A DNA stretch of 64,000 bases from Rhodococcus tibetensis (GCF_024438035.1 NZ_JANFQF010000005.1:124001-188000), one strand, 5' to 3'. Numbered from the stretch's first letter, positions 17,413-29,023 are shown. Program-made: numbers and translations. The notes: generated by a model from the sequence alone, not told the origin.

Positions 17413-18488
17413 GACAGATCCTTTTCGCGGCGGGCATCGCGCTTGCCGTCTCGATTCTGCTGACCCCCGTCCTCATCAAGGCGTTCTCCCGTCAGGGTTT
17501 CGGCCAGGAGATTCGCGTCGAGGGTCCGGCGAGTCACCAGTCGAAGCGCGGGACCCCGACGATGGGCGGCGTCGCTATCCTCGCCGGCCTGTGGGCCGGG
17601 TACTGGGGATCGCACCTGATCGGTATCGGCTACAACGCGGACGGCCCGTCGGCGTCGGGTCTGCTGGTGCTGGGCCTGACCACCGCGCTCGGTGGTGTCG
17701 GTTTCCTCGACGATTTCATCAAGATCCGTAAGCAGCGCAACCTGGGACTGAACAAGACGGCGAAGCTGGTCGGCCAGTTGGTCGCGGCGGTGGCGTTCGG
17801 CATCCTTGCGCTGCAGTTCCGCGGCGCGAACGACCTCACCCCCGGCAGCGCGCATCTGTCGTACGTCCGCGACATCGCGACGGTGACCGTAGGTTCCGTG
17901 GTGTTCGTCGCGTTCTGTTACCTGCTGGTCAGTGCGTGGTCGAACGCCGTCAACCTCACTGACGGCCTCGACGGCCTGGCGGCTGGTTCCATGAGCCTCG
18001 TCCTCGGCGCCTACGTCATCATCACGTTCTGGCAGTACCGCAACGCGTGTGAGACCAGTCCGGGAAAGGGCTGTTACGACGTCCGGGACCCGCTCGACCT
18101 GGCCCTGATCTGCGCCGCCGGGGCCGGTGCGTGCATCGGCTTCCTGTGGTGGAACGCTGCGCCCGCCAAGATCTTCATGGGCGACACCGGCTCCCTGGCT
18201 CTGGGCGGAATGCTCGCCGGGTTGTCCATCACGACACGCACCGAACTGCTGATGGTGGTCATCGGCGCACTCTTCGTCGCCGAAGCGGCGTCCGTGGTGA
18301 TCCAGGTCGCGGTGTTCCGGTCGAGCCGAAGACGAGTGTTCCGAATGGCGCCGTTCCACCATCACTTCGAACTCGCCGGGTGGGCGGAAACCACGGTGAT
18401 CATCCGCTTCTGGTTGCTGGCGGCCATTGCCTCGGCGATCGGTCTCGCGCTGTTCTACAGCGAATACCTGGCAGCGATCGGCGGCTGA
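17409..18488 (+). CDS. mraY: Phospho-N-acetylmuramoyl-pentapeptide transferase MraY
   Basis: Polytopic membrane enzyme of 359 residues (MurX in mycobacteria) that transfers phospho-MurNAc-pentapeptide to undecaprenyl (decaprenyl) phosphate, making lipid I. About ten membrane helices are visible. Signatures are TPTMGG (49-54), [19 protein letters not shown], the metal-binding [11 protein letters not shown] and the cytoplasmic FHHHFE loop. GTG at 17409 overlaps the murF stop; the frame upstream lies inside murF. Confidence 0.97.
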   Translation: MRQILFAAGIALAVSILLTPVLIKAFSRQGFGQEIRVEGPASHQSKRGTPTMGGVAILAGLWAGYWGSHLIGIGYNADGPSASGLLVLGLTTALGGVGFLDDFIKIRKQRNLGLNKTAKLVGQLVAAVAFGILALQFRGANDLTPGSAHLSYVRDIATVTVGSVVFVAFCYLLVSAWSNAVNLTDGLDGLAAGSMSLVLGAYVIITFWQYRNACETSPGKGCYDVRDPLDLALICAAGAGACIGFLWWNAAPAKIFMGDTGSLALGGMLAGLSITTRTELLMVVIGALFVAEAASVVIQVAVFRSSRRRVFRMAPFHHHFELAGWAETTVIIRFWLLAAIASAIGLALFYSEYLAAIGG

Positions 18489-18492
18489 CGCA

Positions 18493-19989
18493 GTGGCCGA
18501 GGATCAGGAGCTCGATCGGTTGCGTGGTCGTGGCGTGCTCGTTGCGGGGGCGGGTGTCTCGGGCCGGGCGACGATCGAACCCCTCCGGGAACTCGGAGCC
18601 CTCGTCACCGTCACCGATTCGAACGCCGATGCCCTCGCCGAGTGCGCACGCCTCGGCGCAGCCACCGTGCCCATCGACGACCTCCTCGCGGATCGCGATC
18701 GGGTCCGTGGCTTTGCACTGGTCGTGACCAGCCCGGGTTTCCGGCCCGACGCCCCTCTGCTCTCGGTCGCCGCCGGAGACGGCATCCCCATTTGGGGAGA
18801 TATCGAGTTCTCCTGGCATGTGGACCGATCGGGGCTCTACGGTCCGCCCCGCAGATGGCTGGTGGTCACGGGCACCAACGGAAAGACGACCACGACCTCG
18901 ATGCTGGAGTCGATCCTCGCGTCGGCGAAGATCCCGAGCGCGGCCTGCGGCAACATTGGACTCCCGGTTCTCGAGGCGTTGCGCCAGACGTCGCCTCGGC
19001 CGGAGGTGCTGGCGGTGGAACTCTCGTCGTTCCAACTGCACTGGGCACCGTCGGTCCGGCCCGCGGCCGGAGCGATCCTGAACATCGCCGAGGACCACCT
19101 GGACTGGCACGGCGGTATGCAGTCGTACATCGAAGCGAAGGCGCGCGCGCTGACTGGTGACGTCGCGGTACTGGGCCTCGACGACGAGATAGCGGCGTCC
19201 CTCGCCTCCTCGTCGCCCGCCGAACGCACGGTGGGTTTCCGGTTGGGTGTCCCGGGGCCGGGGGAGCTGGGTATCGAGAACGGCCACCTGGTCGATCGGG
19301 CGTTCGCCGACGGAGAACGGCTGGCCCCGACAGCGGGGATCACCCCGCCCGGTCCCGCCGGGCTGATGGACGCGCTGGCCGCGGCTGCGCTCGCGCGCGC
19401 CGCGGGGGTCGAGCCCGAGGATGTGGCCGGCGGTCTGGCGAACTACGTCGTTGGCCCGCACCGCGGTGCGCGCGTTGCCGAGATCGGCGGTGTGACCTTC
19501 GTCGACGATTCGAAGGCCACCAATCCGCATGCGGCCGGGCCGTCGATCCTGGCGCACGAGCGAGTGGTGTGGATCGCCGGCGGCCTCCTCAAGGGCGCGC
19601 AGGTCGACGACCTGGTCGTCGCGGTGGCCGACCGCCTGACCGGAGTCGTGCTGCTGGGGCGTGATGCCACCCACATCGCCGAGTCGCTTGCGCGACACGC
19701 CCCCCAGGTTCCCGTGGTCAGTGTCGAAACGGGAGACGATGCTGGAGTGAGTGCTGTTGCTCGAGCCGCGACCCGACGGGTGGTCCTGCCGCCGGGTACC
19801 GACAGCGATGCGGTCATGGCGGCCGTTGTGCGCGAGGCAGCCGCTCTTGCGACAGCGGGTGACGCCGTCGTACTCGCTCCTGCCGCCGCTTCGCTCGACA
19901 TGTTCGACAGTTACGGTCATCGAGGTAGGAGTTTCGTCGACGCGGTCAGCCGGCTGCGTGTATCGGACATCTCCGGGAAGCCGCAATGA
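18493..19989 (+). CDS. murD: UDP-N-acetylmuramoyl-L-alanine--D-glutamate ligase MurD
   Basis: Cytoplasmic Mur ligase of 498 residues that adds D-glutamate to UDP-MurNAc-L-Ala. It has an N-terminal Rossmann-like motif VAGAGVSG (18-25) binding the UDP part, the ATP loop GTNGKTT (127-133), and the C-terminal [12 protein letters not shown] stretch typical of MurD. GTG at 18493 is 4 bp after the mraY stop and is preferred to an in-frame start inside mraY. The stop overlaps ftsW. Confidence 0.96.
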   Translation: MAEDQELDRLRGRGVLVAGAGVSGRATIEPLRELGALVTVTDSNADALAECARLGAATVPIDDLLADRDRVRGFALVVTSPGFRPDAPLLSVAAGDGIPIWGDIEFSWHVDRSGLYGPPRRWLVVTGTNGKTTTTSMLESILASAKIPSAACGNIGLPVLEALRQTSPRPEVLAVELSSFQLHWAPSVRPAAGAILNIAEDHLDWHGGMQSYIEAKARALTGDVAVLGLDDEIAASLASSSPAERTVGFRLGVPGPGELGIENGHLVDRAFADGERLAPTAGITPPGPAGLMDALAAAALARAAGVEPEDVAGGLANYVVGPHRGARVAEIGGVTFVDDSKATNPHAAGPSILAHERVVWIAGGLLKGAQVDDLVVAVADRLTGVVLLGRDATHIAESLARHAPQVPVVSVETGDDAGVSAVARAATRRVVLPPGTDSDAVMAAVVREAAALATAGDAVVLAPAAASLDMFDSYGHRGRSFVDAVSRLRVSDISGKPQ

Positions 19990-21605
19990 CCTCGGCCGAC
20001 CCGCGCGCACGCCGCGTGACCGACGCGCAGCGAAGCCGTGCCGGTGAACGCGGCCGCGGTGACCCGCCGCGGCCGCGGTTCGGTGACGCGCCCCGACCGC
20101 GCTTCTCCGAAGACCCGCGCTCGCAGGCCGGTTCTTCGCGGTCGGCTGCTCCCCGCCGCCCACCGCAGGGTCCGCGCACCCGGACCTCGCCGCCGCGCGC
20201 GCCCCGCACCCGGATCGGTGCTTGGCTGGCCCGACCGCTGGCGTCGTTCCACCTCGTCGTGACCATCGCGTTCCTGCTGACGGTGCTGGGACTGGTGATG
20301 GTGCTGTCGTCGTCAAGTGTGGAGGCGTACGCCAACGACGGCTCGGCCTACACGCTGTTCACCCGGCAGGCGATCTTCGCCGGTGTCGGGATGATCCTGT
20401 TCTTCGTCGCGCTGCAGATCCCGGTACGGGTGATGCGTGCCCTGTCCTTTCCCGCCTTCGCGGCAACGATCGTCCTCCTCATACTGGTGCTCATACCCGG
20501 TATCGGAACGGTGTCGCAGGGCACCCGAGGATGGTTCGTGGTCGGCGGCGTGTCGCTGCAGCCGGCCGAGTTGACGAAAATTGCGCTTGCCATCTGGGGT
20601 GCGCACATCTTGGCGTCACGCCGAAGCGACCTGGTCGGGATCCGGGACATGCTGGTCCCACTCATTCCCGCCGCGCTTCTGGCGTTCGTGCTCATTATCT
20701 TGCAGCCCGACCTCGGAACGACGGTCTCGCTGGCCATCATCCTGATGGCCTTGCTGTGGTTCGCGGGTCTGCCGCTCAAATTGTTCCTGGGCATCGTCGG
20801 TACCGGTCTCGCCGGGGTGGTGGTGCTTGCACTCACCGCCGGTTACCGTTCGGCCCGCGTGCGGGCCTTCTTCAATCCGGACGAAGATCCGCAGGGCATC
20901 GGCTATCAGTCACGCCAGGCGATGTACTCGCTGGCCGACGGTGGAATCCTCGGGCGCGGACTGGGGCAGAGCCGTGCGAAGTGGAGTTATCTGCCCAACG
21001 CGCACAACGACTTCATCTTCGCCATCATCGGTGAGGAACTGGGCTTCCTGGGCGGTGCCGCCGTGCTGGGGCTCTTCGGGTTGTTCGTGTATACGGGTCT
21101 ACGCATCGCCGCCCGATCGGCCGATCCTTTCCTGCGGTTGCTCACAGGCACGGCCACGGTGTGGATCACCGGTCAGACGTTCATCAACGTGGGGTACGTC
21201 ATCGGACTGCTTCCCGTCACCGGACTGCAGCTGCCCCTCGTGTCGGCAGGGGGAACGTCGACGGCGACGACGCTGTTCATGTTCGGCGTGGTGGCGAATG
21301 CGGCCCGGCACGAACCGGAGGCGGTCGCGGCATTGCATTCGGGTCAGGACGGCCGCTTCGGGCGCCTTCTGCGTCTCCCGAAGCCGGAGGCGTATTCCCC
21401 GGTGCGGGCGGACGCTGCCCGGGCGGAGGCGGTACGACGGGCCGAGGCACGTCGACAGGCAGGCCGCGAGATGGCGGCCCGCACCCGCAGCATCACGTAC
21501 GACAAGGGCCGCGCGGCACGCGGCAATGCCCGCACACCCGACCGCGGTGTGCGCCAGCAGCGAAGCTCGGGTGGCCGAGCAGGAGAGCGAGGATTTCGTA
21601 GGTGA
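19986..21605 (+). CDS. ftsW: SEDS peptidoglycan glycosyltransferase FtsW
   Basis: Polytopic SEDS-family polymerase of 539 residues that forms septal glycan strands with FtsI. About 75 residues of Arg/Pro-rich, presumably disordered cytoplasmic sequence precede roughly ten membrane helices. Signatures include QPDLGTT, the long extracellular loop with [15 protein letters not shown] and [19 protein letters not shown], and PLVSAGGTS near the end. A basic C-terminal tail of about 100 residues follows. The long charged tails are common in mycobacterial and rhodococcal FtsW and are likely docking regions. ATG overlaps murD and the stop overlaps murG. Confidence 0.96.
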   Translation: MTSADPRARRVTDAQRSRAGERGRGDPPRPRFGDAPRPRFSEDPRSQAGSSRSAAPRRPPQGPRTRTSPPRAPRTRIGAWLARPLASFHLVVTIAFLLTVLGLVMVLSSSSVEAYANDGSAYTLFTRQAIFAGVGMILFFVALQIPVRVMRALSFPAFAATIVLLILVLIPGIGTVSQGTRGWFVVGGVSLQPAELTKIALAIWGAHILASRRSDLVGIRDMLVPLIPAALLAFVLIILQPDLGTTVSLAIILMALLWFAGLPLKLFLGIVGTGLAGVVVLALTAGYRSARVRAFFNPDEDPQGIGYQSRQAMYSLADGGILGRGLGQSRAKWSYLPNAHNDFIFAIIGEELGFLGGAAVLGLFGLFVYTGLRIAARSADPFLRLLTGTATVWITGQTFINVGYVIGLLPVTGLQLPLVSAGGTSTATTLFMFGVVANAARHEPEAVAALHSGQDGRFGRLLRLPKPEAYSPVRADAARAEAVRRAEARRQAGREMAARTRSITYDKGRAARGNARTPDRGVRQQRSSGGRAGERGFRR

Positions 21606-22750
21606 GCGGCGAGAAGCCCACGCTGTCGGTGATCGTGGCCGGTGGTGGTACCGCCGGACACATCGAACCGGCTCTGGCGGTGGCCGATGCGATCAAGGCG
21701 ATCGACGGGGACGTGGTGGTGACGGCGCTGGGCACGGCGCGGGGTCTCGAAACCACCCTGGTTCCGGAGCGGGGCTATCCACTGGAACTCATTCCTCCGG
21801 TGCCTCTTCCCCGCAAGCCCACCCTCGACCTGCTGCGGCTTCCTCGCCGGGTGCGGCAATCGGTCCGTCGTACCCGTGCGGTGATGGACGAAACCGGTGC
21901 CGACGTCGTCGTCGGTTTCGGTGGGTACGTGGCGCTGCCCGCCTACCTGGCGGCCGGGCCCGGGCTACTGCGGCGTCGCCGCAGAATTCCGATCGTGGTG
22001 CACGAGGCGAATGCGAGCGCGGGAATCGCCAACAAGATCGGCGCCCGTCGTGCCGCACGGGTCCTTGCCGCGGTGGCGGGTTCCGGTGTGAAGGCGCGGG
22101 GCCGTTCGGAGGCCGAGATCGTGGGCATTCCGGTGCGTGCGTCCATCACCGGTCTCGACCGGGCCGGGTTGCGTGCCGAGGCTCGGGCCCATTTCGGGCT
22201 TCCCGCGGACGGACCGGTGCTGCTGGTCTTCGGCGGATCACAGGGTGCACGGTCGCTCAACGAGGCGGTGTCGGGGTCTGCCGAGTCGCTGGCAGCGGCA
22301 GGGATCGCGGTCCTGCACGCGCACGGTCCGAAGAACACCCTGGACGTCCCCGATACCGCCGGTAGTCCGCCCTACGTGGCGGTTCCGTACCTCTCGCGGA
22401 TGGATCTCGCCTACTCGGCCGCCGATGCGGTGATCTGCCGATCGGGTGCGATGACGGTGGCGGAGGTGTCGGCGGTGGGCCTTCCCGCGCTGTACGTGCC
22501 GTTGCCGCACGGCAACGGCGAGCAGGAATTGAATGCGCGGCCGGTGGTCGCGGCCGGAGGTGGAATGATTGTCCGTGACGGCGACCTGACCGCCGCATTC
22601 GTCGCGGACACCGTGATCCCGATGCTGCGCGACCCAGCGCGGCTCGCGGACATGGGGCGACGCGCGGCCGGGGCGGGTCACCGTAGCGCAGCCGCCGAGG
22701 TTGCGCAGATTGTTCTCGACGTGGCCGCGCTGACAAGGGGAACCCGATGA
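21602..22750 (+). CDS. murG: UDP-N-acetylglucosamine--lipid I transferase MurG
   Basis: Peripheral GT-B glycosyltransferase of 382 residues that adds GlcNAc to lipid I, making lipid II at the inner face of the membrane. The N-terminal glycine-rich loop [13 protein letters not shown] (about 14-26), the [11 protein letters not shown] segment, [11 protein letters not shown] and the nucleotide-site GGSQGA are all typical. GTG overlaps the ftsW stop, and the stop overlaps murC by 4 bp. Confidence 0.97.
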   Translation: MSGEKPTLSVIVAGGGTAGHIEPALAVADAIKAIDGDVVVTALGTARGLETTLVPERGYPLELIPPVPLPRKPTLDLLRLPRRVRQSVRRTRAVMDETGADVVVGFGGYVALPAYLAAGPGLLRRRRRIPIVVHEANASAGIANKIGARRAARVLAAVAGSGVKARGRSEAEIVGIPVRASITGLDRAGLRAEARAHFGLPADGPVLLVFGGSQGARSLNEAVSGSAESLAAAGIAVLHAHGPKNTLDVPDTAGSPPYVAVPYLSRMDLAYSAADAVICRSGAMTVAEVSAVGLPALYVPLPHGNGEQELNARPVVAAGGGMIVRDGDLTAAFVADTVIPMLRDPARLADMGRRAAGAGHRSAAAEVAQIVLDVAALTRGTR

Positions 22751-24255
22751 CCGACCTGCCCGCGCACCTGGAACGCGTCCACATGGTGGGGATCGGTGGT
22801 GCCGGAATGTCCGGTATCGCCCGGATCCTGCTGGCCCGAGGTGGCCAGGTGTCCGGTTCCGACGCCAAGGAGAGCCGCGGTGTGCTGGCGCTGCGCGCGC
22901 GTGGCGCGAACGTGCGCATCGGCCACGACGCCAGCGCACTCGACCTCCTGCCCGGCGGACCCACGGTGGTGGTCACGACGCACGCCGCCATTCCGAAGGA
23001 CAACCCGGAACTGGTCGAGGCGGCGCGGCGCGGCATCCCCGTCATCCTGCGCCCCGCGGTGCTGGCGTCGCTCATGCAAGGTCACCGCACCCTGCTCGTC
23101 TCGGGCACACACGGTAAGACGTCGACGACGTCGATGCTGGTGGTGGCGCTGCAGCATTGTGGTTTCGACCCCTCCTTCGCGGTGGGCGGCGAGCTGAACG
23201 AGGCTGGGACCAACGCTCATCACGGCAGCGGCGACGTGTTCGTCGCGGAGGCCGACGAAAGTGACGGTTCGCTGCTCCAGTACGACCCCGACGTCGTCGT
23301 CGTGACCAACGTCGAGGCCGACCACCTCGACTATTTCGGCAGCCCGGAGGCCTATATCCAGGTTTTCGACGATTTCGCCGATCGGCTGGCGCCCGGTGGA
23401 CTTCTGGTCGTGTGTCTCGACGATCCGGGTTCGGCGGCGCTCGCGCAGCGGGTGGCGGCGCGGGAACTTCCCGGTGTGCGGGTGCTCGGATACGGCAGCG
23501 CCGAGAACGCCGACGGAGCCTTCGCTCCGGTCGACGGCGTCGAGGTCGGCGCGCGACTGCTGAGTTTCGAGGCCAGGGACGTCGGGGGAGTGCTGCAGTT
23601 CGAGCTGGCGGGGGAGCAGTCGCCGAGGACGATCCGGATGGGTGTGCCCGGACGGCACATGGCACTCAACGCGCTGGCCGCTCTTCTCGCGGCACGTGAA
23701 GCAGGTGCCGACGTGGACGAAATCCTGGAAGGAATCGCCGGTTTCGGCGGCGTGCACCGTCGGTTCCAGTTCACCGGACGTGAGCGCGGGGTTCGGGTGT
23801 TCGACGACTACGCGCACCATCCCACCGAAGTCCGTGCGGTGCTCGGCGCGGCGGCCGACCTGGTGCGCCAGCCGCACGAGGCGGATCGCCGGGCGTCCGA
23901 GGAATCGGTCCGCCGGGGCAATGTCATCGTGGTGTTCCAACCTCATCTCTACTCGCGTACAGCAACTTTCGCGGAAGAGTTCGGGCATGCCCTCGATCTC
24001 GCCGATGAGGTGGTGGTGCTCGACGTGTACGGGGCAAGGGAGGAACCCATGCCCGGTGTCAGTGGGGCACTGGTCGCGCTGGCGGTGTCCAAGCCGGTGC
24101 ACTATCAGCCCGACTTGTCGCAGGCGCCGCGTCAGGTGGCGGCGTTGGCTGGTCCCGGTGACGTCGTGATCACGATGGGTGCGGGTGACGTCACGATGCT
24201 CGGCAACCAGATTCTCGACGCACTGCGTGCGGCCCCGCACCACGCATCGCGATGA
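22747..24255 (+). CDS. murC: UDP-N-acetylmuramate--L-alanine ligase MurC
   Basis: First Mur ligase, attaching L-alanine to UDP-MurNAc. It has 502 residues, with N-terminal [11 protein letters not shown] (15-25), ATP loop GTHGKTS (120-126), the [15 protein letters not shown] motif of MurC, and the C-terminal DDYAHHPTE stretch. In this cluster murC follows murG and precedes ftsQ, overlapping both by 4 bp (ATGA). The order of the cluster does not follow the order of the pathway. Confidence 0.97.
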   Translation: MTDLPAHLERVHMVGIGGAGMSGIARILLARGGQVSGSDAKESRGVLALRARGANVRIGHDASALDLLPGGPTVVVTTHAAIPKDNPELVEAARRGIPVILRPAVLASLMQGHRTLLVSGTHGKTSTTSMLVVALQHCGFDPSFAVGGELNEAGTNAHHGSGDVFVAEADESDGSLLQYDPDVVVVTNVEADHLDYFGSPEAYIQVFDDFADRLAPGGLLVVCLDDPGSAALAQRVAARELPGVRVLGYGSAENADGAFAPVDGVEVGARLLSFEARDVGGVLQFELAGEQSPRTIRMGVPGRHMALNALAALLAAREAGADVDEILEGIAGFGGVHRRFQFTGRERGVRVFDDYAHHPTEVRAVLGAAADLVRQPHEADRRASEESVRRGNVIVVFQPHLYSRTATFAEEFGHALDLADEVVVLDVYGAREEPMPGVSGALVALAVSKPVHYQPDLSQAPRQVAALAGPGDVVITMGAGDVTMLGNQILDALRAAPHHASR

Positions 24256-25130
24256 CGCGGGAGCGTCGAGGTCGCCCCGAGCGGCCGGATCGCCCGGTCC
24301 GCCGCGACGCCCAGCGCAGCCCGCGTCCCGGCGGCGCCTCGGCGCGGAACCCCGGCACCAGGTCCTCGTCGCGGCGGACGTCGCCGGTCGGTGACCCGGC
24401 GACTCGCCGGCCACGCGGATCCGGCTCCCCCGCAGCAGTTCCCGACGCCGTGGAGGCGCCGGGTCGGTCGTGGTATCGCCGGCCGACGGTGACCGGTCTG
24501 ATCGGTGTCGTCGTGGTGGTGGGGCTCGGTCTCGTGGCCTGGTTCACGCCGCTGCTGTCGGTGCGTTCCACCGATGTCGCGGGTGCCACGACGATTCCCG
24601 AGGAACAGATTCGACAGGTGCTCGCCGTGCCGCAGGGGCAGCCGCTGCTGCGTGTCGACACCGGGTCGGCCGCGCAACGGGTCGCCGCCATCCCCAAGGT
24701 GGCCAGCGCCCGCGTGCAGAGAATGTATCCGTCCACCATCCGGGTGACGGTGACCGAGCGGTTGCCGGTCGTGTTCGTCGACACGCCCGACGGCACGCAT
24801 CTGCTGGACGCGGAGGCCGTCGACTACGAGATCGCGCCACCGCCGCCCGGTGTTCCGCGGTTGGTGACGGAGACACCCGGGTGGGGTGACCCCTGTACCG
24901 AGGCCGCGCTCGACGTGCTGGAGTCGATGCCTCCGCAATTGCGCGGGCAGGTGGGTCAGGTTGCTGCTGAATCGATCTCGGATATCTCGGTGACGTTGCT
25001 CGATGGACGCGTCGTGGTGTGGGGCGGCACGGAGAAGTCCGAACGGAAGGCGGCGGTCACGTTGCCACTGCTGACCCAGCCGGGGCAGACGTACGACGTG
25101 TCGAGCCCTGATCTGCCGACGGTCCGGTAG
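24252..25130 (+). CDS. ftsQ: Cell division protein FtsQ
   Basis: Bitopic division protein of 292 residues. A 75-residue Arg/Pro/Ser-rich cytoplasmic N-terminus precedes a membrane helix at about 79-101, a POTRA domain (about 103-170, starting [17 protein letters not shown]) and the FtsQ/DivIB beta domain. It links FtsL-type proteins to the divisome. ATG overlaps the murC stop. It is the last gene of the overlapped series; a 213-bp gap before ftsZ carries separate signals. Confidence 0.95.
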   Translation: MTRERRGRPERPDRPVRRDAQRSPRPGGASARNPGTRSSSRRTSPVGDPATRRPRGSGSPAAVPDAVEAPGRSWYRRPTVTGLIGVVVVVGLGLVAWFTPLLSVRSTDVAGATTIPEEQIRQVLAVPQGQPLLRVDTGSAAQRVAAIPKVASARVQRMYPSTIRVTVTERLPVVFVDTPDGTHLLDAEAVDYEIAPPPPGVPRLVTETPGWGDPCTEAALDVLESMPPQLRGQVGQVAAESISDISVTLLDGRVVVWGGTEKSERKAAVTLPLLTQPGQTYDVSSPDLPTVR

Positions 25131-25181
25131 GGGAGTGGAGTACGTGGGCGGCACGACCGCGGGTGAGTTCGTCAAATAACT

Positions 25182-25200
25182 GGGCGCGCCTCGGCGCGCC
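25182..25200. repeat. GC-rich hairpin after ftsQ
   Basis: GGGCGCGCCTCGGCGCGCC contains two copies of the palindrome GGCGCGCC and can fold into a short very stable hairpin 51 bp after the ftsQ stop. No T-run follows, so it may attenuate or stabilise mRNA rather than terminate cleanly. Confidence 0.45.
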
Positions 25201-25250
25201 TAATGGCGTATCCCGATGGCGGTGCATAGCGTTTCGTTCTAGTCGAGTAC

Positions 25251-25275
25251 TTGACATAACCGTAACCCTATGGTT
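25251..25275 (+). promoter_or_regulatory. Candidate ftsZ promoter
   Basis: A perfect TTGACA -35 hexamer (25251-25256) lies about 90 bp before the ftsZ start. A short inverted repeat AACCCTATGGTT (25264-25275) follows. The -10 is not clear; TCAGGT at 25275-25280 would give an 18-bp spacer. ftsZ having its own promoter is usual in relatives. Confidence 0.45.
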
Positions 25276-25343
25276 CAGGTTGAGAGTTTACCCCGGCTGT
25301 TTTGTACGAAAGCGTGATACACACTCATGGAAGGCGAGAGCCG

Positions 25344-26540
25344 ATGACGCCCCCGCACAACTACCTCGCCGTAATAAAGGTCGTCGGCATCGGCGGCGGC
25401 GGCGTGAACGCAGTCAACCGGATGATCGAGCAGGGACTCAAAGGAGTCGAGTTCATTGCCGTCAACACCGACGCGCAAGCGCTGCTGATGAGTGACGCCG
25501 ACGTCAAGCTCGACGTCGGCCGCGAACTCACCCGCGGACTCGGAGCCGGCGCAGATCCCGAGGTCGGCCGCAAGGCCGCAGAAGACCACAAGGACGAGAT
25601 CGAGGAAGTCCTCAAGGGCGCCGACATGGTGTTCGTCACGGCCGGTGAGGGCGGCGGCACGGGTACCGGTGGGGCCCCGGTGGTCGCGAGTATCGCGCGC
25701 AAGCTCGGGGCGCTCACCGTCGGTGTGGTGACGCGGCCCTTCTCGTTCGAGGGAAAGCGGCGCGGCGGACAGGCTGACACCGGCATCCAGTCGTTGCGCG
25801 AATCGTGCGACACCCTCATCGTCATTCCGAACGACCGCCTTCTCCAGCTCGGCGACGCCGCGGTCAGCCTCATGGATGCGTTCCGCAGCGCCGACGAGGT
25901 TCTCCTCAACGGTGTCCAGGGCATCACCGACCTCATCACGACCCCGGGGCTGATCAACGTCGACTTCGCCGACGTGAAGGGCGTCATGTCGGGAGCAGGC
26001 AGCGCACTGATGGGCATCGGATCCTCACGCGGTGAGGGGCGTGCCATCAAGGCAGCCGAGTCGGCGATCAACTCGCCTCTCCTCGAAGCGTCGATGGAGG
26101 GTGCGCGCGGCGTGCTGCTGTCGATCGCGGGTGGCAGCGACCTCGGTCTGTTCGAGATCAACGAGGCCGCCTCGCTCGTGCAGGAAGCGGCACACATCGA
26201 TGCCAACATCATTTTCGGCACCGTGATCGACGATTCGCTGGGCGACGAGGTGCGGGTTACCGTGATTGCCGCCGGATTCGACGGGGGCACGCCGGCCCGT
26301 CGTCCGGTCGAGTCCGCCGCGGCCGGACGCAGCGCCATCGGAGCCGCACGCGCAGGTGAAGTGAGCCAGGGCGCGGAGCCGCAGGGCGGCGAGCCGATGT
26401 CCGTGACGCGCGAGACGATCAGTTCGCACAGCGCTGGCGGTCTGCCTCCGCTGTCCGGAAACGGTTCGTCGCGCGCCGTGCCGGTGTCCGACGAGGAGGG
26501 TGAAGACGATGTCGACGTGCCCTCCTTCATGCGTCGTTGA
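25344..26540 (+). CDS. ftsZ: Cell division protein FtsZ
   Basis: Tubulin-like GTPase of 398 residues forming the Z-ring. The N-terminal [20 protein letters not shown] segment, the GTP-binding GGGTGTG (102-108), the T7 synergy region and the C-terminal binding peptide [11 protein letters not shown] are all present. The linker between GTPase core and tail is about 70 residues. ATG at 25344 matches the conserved N-terminus of mycobacterial FtsZ; the frame upstream is non-coding. The tail is the expected docking site for SepF, encoded downstream. Confidence 0.98.
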   Translation: MTPPHNYLAVIKVVGIGGGGVNAVNRMIEQGLKGVEFIAVNTDAQALLMSDADVKLDVGRELTRGLGAGADPEVGRKAAEDHKDEIEEVLKGADMVFVTAGEGGGTGTGGAPVVASIARKLGALTVGVVTRPFSFEGKRRGGQADTGIQSLRESCDTLIVIPNDRLLQLGDAAVSLMDAFRSADEVLLNGVQGITDLITTPGLINVDFADVKGVMSGAGSALMGIGSSRGEGRAIKAAESAINSPLLEASMEGARGVLLSIAGGSDLGLFEINEAASLVQEAAHIDANIIFGTVIDDSLGDEVRVTVIAAGFDGGTPARRPVESAAAGRSAIGAARAGEVSQGAEPQGGEPMSVTRETISSHSAGGLPPLSGNGSSRAVPVSDEEGEDDVDVPSFMRR

Positions 26541-27280
26541 GTTCGTCGCCGGGTCCCGGATTCCGGGTTCGTCGTGTGGTCACCGCACGTGCAGGAGGAC
26601 GCTCCGTCGGACCGTACGAGTCCTTCAATCTCGGTGACCACGTCGGGGACGACCCCGTCGCGGTGGAGGCCAATCGTCGTCGGCTGGCAGAGAAGATCAG
26701 TGTTCCGTTCGATCACCTGATCTGGATGGAGCAAATCCACAGTCGCAACGTGACGGTCATCGACCGACCCACTGAGACGGTGGTACCGGCAACGGATGCG
26801 CTGGTGACCACAGTCCCAGGGTTGGCGCTGGCGACACTCAGCGCCGACTGCGTGCCTGTCCTGCTCTCCGACGAGGAGGCGGGCGTCATCGCGGCCGTGC
26901 ATGCCGGACGGATCGGTGCGCGCATCGGCATAGTTTCGCGGGTCCTCGAGGTCATGGTGGAGCAGGGCGCACGGATCGGGAGGATCGGTGCGTTCCTCGG
27001 ACCGGCGGCGAGCGGACGACAGTACGAAGTGCCCGCCGCGATGCAGGCCGACGTCGAGAAGGCTCTTCCCGGTAGCGCCACCCGCACGGTGCGGGGGACA
27101 CCCGGTCTCGACCTGCGGGCCGGTATTCGTAGGCAGCTCCTCGATGCGGGAGTCTCGGGCGTGGCCGAGGATCCGCGCTGCACCATCGAGGACCGGACGC
27201 TCTTCAGTCATCGGCGCGAGGCACCGACCGGCCGGCTCGCAGCGGTGATCTGGATGGATACTGGGCAGGGCGGCGGGTAG
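26537..27280 (+). CDS. pgeF: Peptidoglycan editing factor PgeF (YfiH/laccase-domain family)
   Basis: Cytoplasmic protein of 247 residues in the YfiH/DUF152 family. Members act as purine nucleoside phosphorylases and, in Escherichia coli, PgeF edits UDP-MurNAc peptides that carry L-Ser in place of L-Ala. The metal-binding type motifs ADCVP and VHAGR and the closing SHRRE are visible. The only good start is TTG at 26537, overlapping the ftsZ stop in TTGA, so it is translationally coupled to ftsZ. That location fits a role in precursor quality control, which is inferred. Confidence 0.87.
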   Translation: MSSSPGPGFRVRRVVTARAGGRSVGPYESFNLGDHVGDDPVAVEANRRRLAEKISVPFDHLIWMEQIHSRNVTVIDRPTETVVPATDALVTTVPGLALATLSADCVPVLLSDEEAGVIAAVHAGRIGARIGIVSRVLEVMVEQGARIGRIGAFLGPAASGRQYEVPAAMQADVEKALPGSATRTVRGTPGLDLRAGIRRQLLDAGVSGVAEDPRCTIEDRTLFSHRREAPTGRLAAVIWMDTGQGGG

Positions 27281-27316
27281 ATACTGCGCGAGACGATCGG
27301 TGTGGGAGTGGAGACG

Positions 27317-28093
27317 ATGGATAGGGTGCCCGAAGCAGGCGACTGTGTGCGCGAAGCGGGCGAACTGCGCGGTCGTGAGTCGGAGATTGCGGCTGCGCTC
27401 GGAGCAGTGCGCGACCGGCTCGATGCGGCATGCCGCGCCGCGGGTCGCACACCGTCCGAGGTGACGCTTCTCCCGGTCACCAAGTTCTTCCCGGAATCCG
27501 ATGCCCGCATCCTCTACCAACTCGGCTGCCGCGAGTTCGGTGAGTCCCGTGAGCAGGAAGCTACCGCGAAGATCGGCGAGTTCCGTTCGCGGGTTCCGGA
27601 CCCGGCTGTGCGGTGGCACATGATCGGTCACCTGCAGCGCAACAAGGCACGGGCGATCGCCCAGTGGGCGTACGCGATTCACTCGGTGGACAGTGAACGA
27701 CTGATCGGCGCGCTCGGGCGAGCAGCGACCGCGGCGTTCGAGGCGGGAGAACGGACCGCGCCACTGCGGGTGTTGCTCCAGGTCAGTCTCGACGGTGATC
27801 CTCAGCGCGGCGGCGCTGTGGCGGCGGATTTGGAAAACCTTGCGGCGCAGGTCCAGTCGGCCCCGCACCTCGAGTACCGGGGGCTGATGGCAGTTCCACC
27901 GATCGAGGCCGACCCCGATGCCGCATTCGAGGAACTCCAGAACATACATGCCCGATTGTGCCTGGAGCATCCCGATGCGACGGAGCTCTCAGCGGGTATG
28001 ACGAAGGATCTCGAGCACGCTGTCCGACACGGGTCGACGTGCGTGCGTGTCGGAACCGCTCTGTTGGGTGCGCGGCCTATAACCTCGAAATGA
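27317..28093 (+). CDS. yggS: PLP homeostasis protein YggS/PROSC family
   Basis: Single-domain PLP-binding TIM-barrel protein of 258 residues, homologous to the N-terminal half of alanine racemase but without racemase activity. It is thought to buffer free pyridoxal phosphate. The cofactor lysine is in LLPVTKFF (Lys56). The family motifs FGESREQE, WHMIGHLQRNK, GLMAVPP and LSAGMTKDLEHA are visible. ATG at 27317 is preferred, with GGAG just upstream; a GTG at 27302 is also in frame. Neighbours pgeF and sepF match the gene order of other actinobacteria. Confidence 0.92.
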   Translation: MDRVPEAGDCVREAGELRGRESEIAAALGAVRDRLDAACRAAGRTPSEVTLLPVTKFFPESDARILYQLGCREFGESREQEATAKIGEFRSRVPDPAVRWHMIGHLQRNKARAIAQWAYAIHSVDSERLIGALGRAATAAFEAGERTAPLRVLLQVSLDGDPQRGGAVAADLENLAAQVQSAPHLEYRGLMAVPPIEADPDAAFEELQNIHARLCLEHPDATELSAGMTKDLEHAVRHGSTCVRVGTALLGARPITSK

Positions 28094-28203
28094 TCGCCGA
28101 GGCGAGCCTCGAAGGAAAGTCGGCTGGGTGATCGCCAACCCGTCCACACCGCTGCGACCGGTCGTAGCGGGATCCTGTCCGCCGCGCCAAGGAAGGTCGA
28201 TCA

Positions 28204-28881
28204 ATGAGCAGTCTGCACAAGTTCAAGGCTTACTTCGGCATGGTTCCCCTCGATGACTACGAGGACGAGTACCTGGACGAGCCGGAGCCCGCTCGCAGGC
28301 CTGCGCGCCCGGTACGGGACGGTGGACGTGATCCGTATCTCGACCGCGACGACCGGGACTTCGCCGAGCCGGCCTTCAGCAAGGCTGCGTACGCGCCGGG
28401 CCGACGCGATGATCTCGACGACGAATTCGACCGCTACGACGGCCCGCGGCACGCGTCCCGGGTAGAGCCCGTGGCTGTGCGTTCGGCGCGTCCGGGTGTC
28501 AGTGGGTCGGTGCGTGGCAGCACCCGCGGTGCGCTGGCTGTCGATACTCGGTCCGAGAGAGTGGAGAGCCGTCGCGGACCCCTCTTCGACGAGGGAGGGC
28601 CGCTCTCGAAGATCACGACGCTCCGGCCCCGTGATTACAGCGAGGCGCGCACCATCGGTGAGCGGTTCCGCGACGGCACCCCGGTCATCATGGACCTCGT
28701 GGAGATGAGCAACGCCGACGCGAAGCGTCTTGTCGACTTCGCGGCGGGGCTCGCGTTCGCATTGCGCGGCTCCTTCGACAAGGTCGCCACGAAGGTGTTC
28801 TTGCTCTCACCCGCCGACATCGACGTTTCGGCCGAAGAGCGCCGCCGAATCGCGGAAACCGGCTTCTACAGTCAGAAGTAG
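28204..28881 (+). CDS. sepF: Cell division protein SepF
   Basis: Z-ring anchor of 225 residues. The N-terminal amphipathic helix [15 protein letters not shown] binds membrane, an acidic and basic disordered linker runs to about 130, and the C-terminal SepF domain (about 135-225, with [20 protein letters not shown] and the [13 protein letters not shown] helix) binds the FtsZ tail. In actinobacteria lacking FtsA/ZipA, SepF is the main membrane tether. ATG is preceded by AAGGAAGG. It is in tandem with yggS and yggT. Confidence 0.95.
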   Translation: MSSLHKFKAYFGMVPLDDYEDEYLDEPEPARRPARPVRDGGRDPYLDRDDRDFAEPAFSKAAYAPGRRDDLDDEFDRYDGPRHASRVEPVAVRSARPGVSGSVRGSTRGALAVDTRSERVESRRGPLFDEGGPLSKITTLRPRDYSEARTIGERFRDGTPVIMDLVEMSNADAKRLVDFAAGLAFALRGSFDKVATKVFLLSPADIDVSAEERRRIAETGFYSQK

Positions 28882-29023
28882 AGTTGCGGTCAGGGGAAAC
28901 GGGAGCGTGATCATCGGGATCCGGACGCTCGGACGTCATGCGGGCCGCGGTGGCTGAGGTGCACAATGCCCTTGCCACGCGGCTTGTTTTGATAGACCGA
29001 ACTGTTTCAGGCAGAGTGAAGGT

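Noticed and set aside
25361-27970. 869-codon minus-strand open frame opposite ftsZ-pgeF-yggS
   Set aside because: It is a shadow of three well-supported plus-strand genes; there is no conserved motif.
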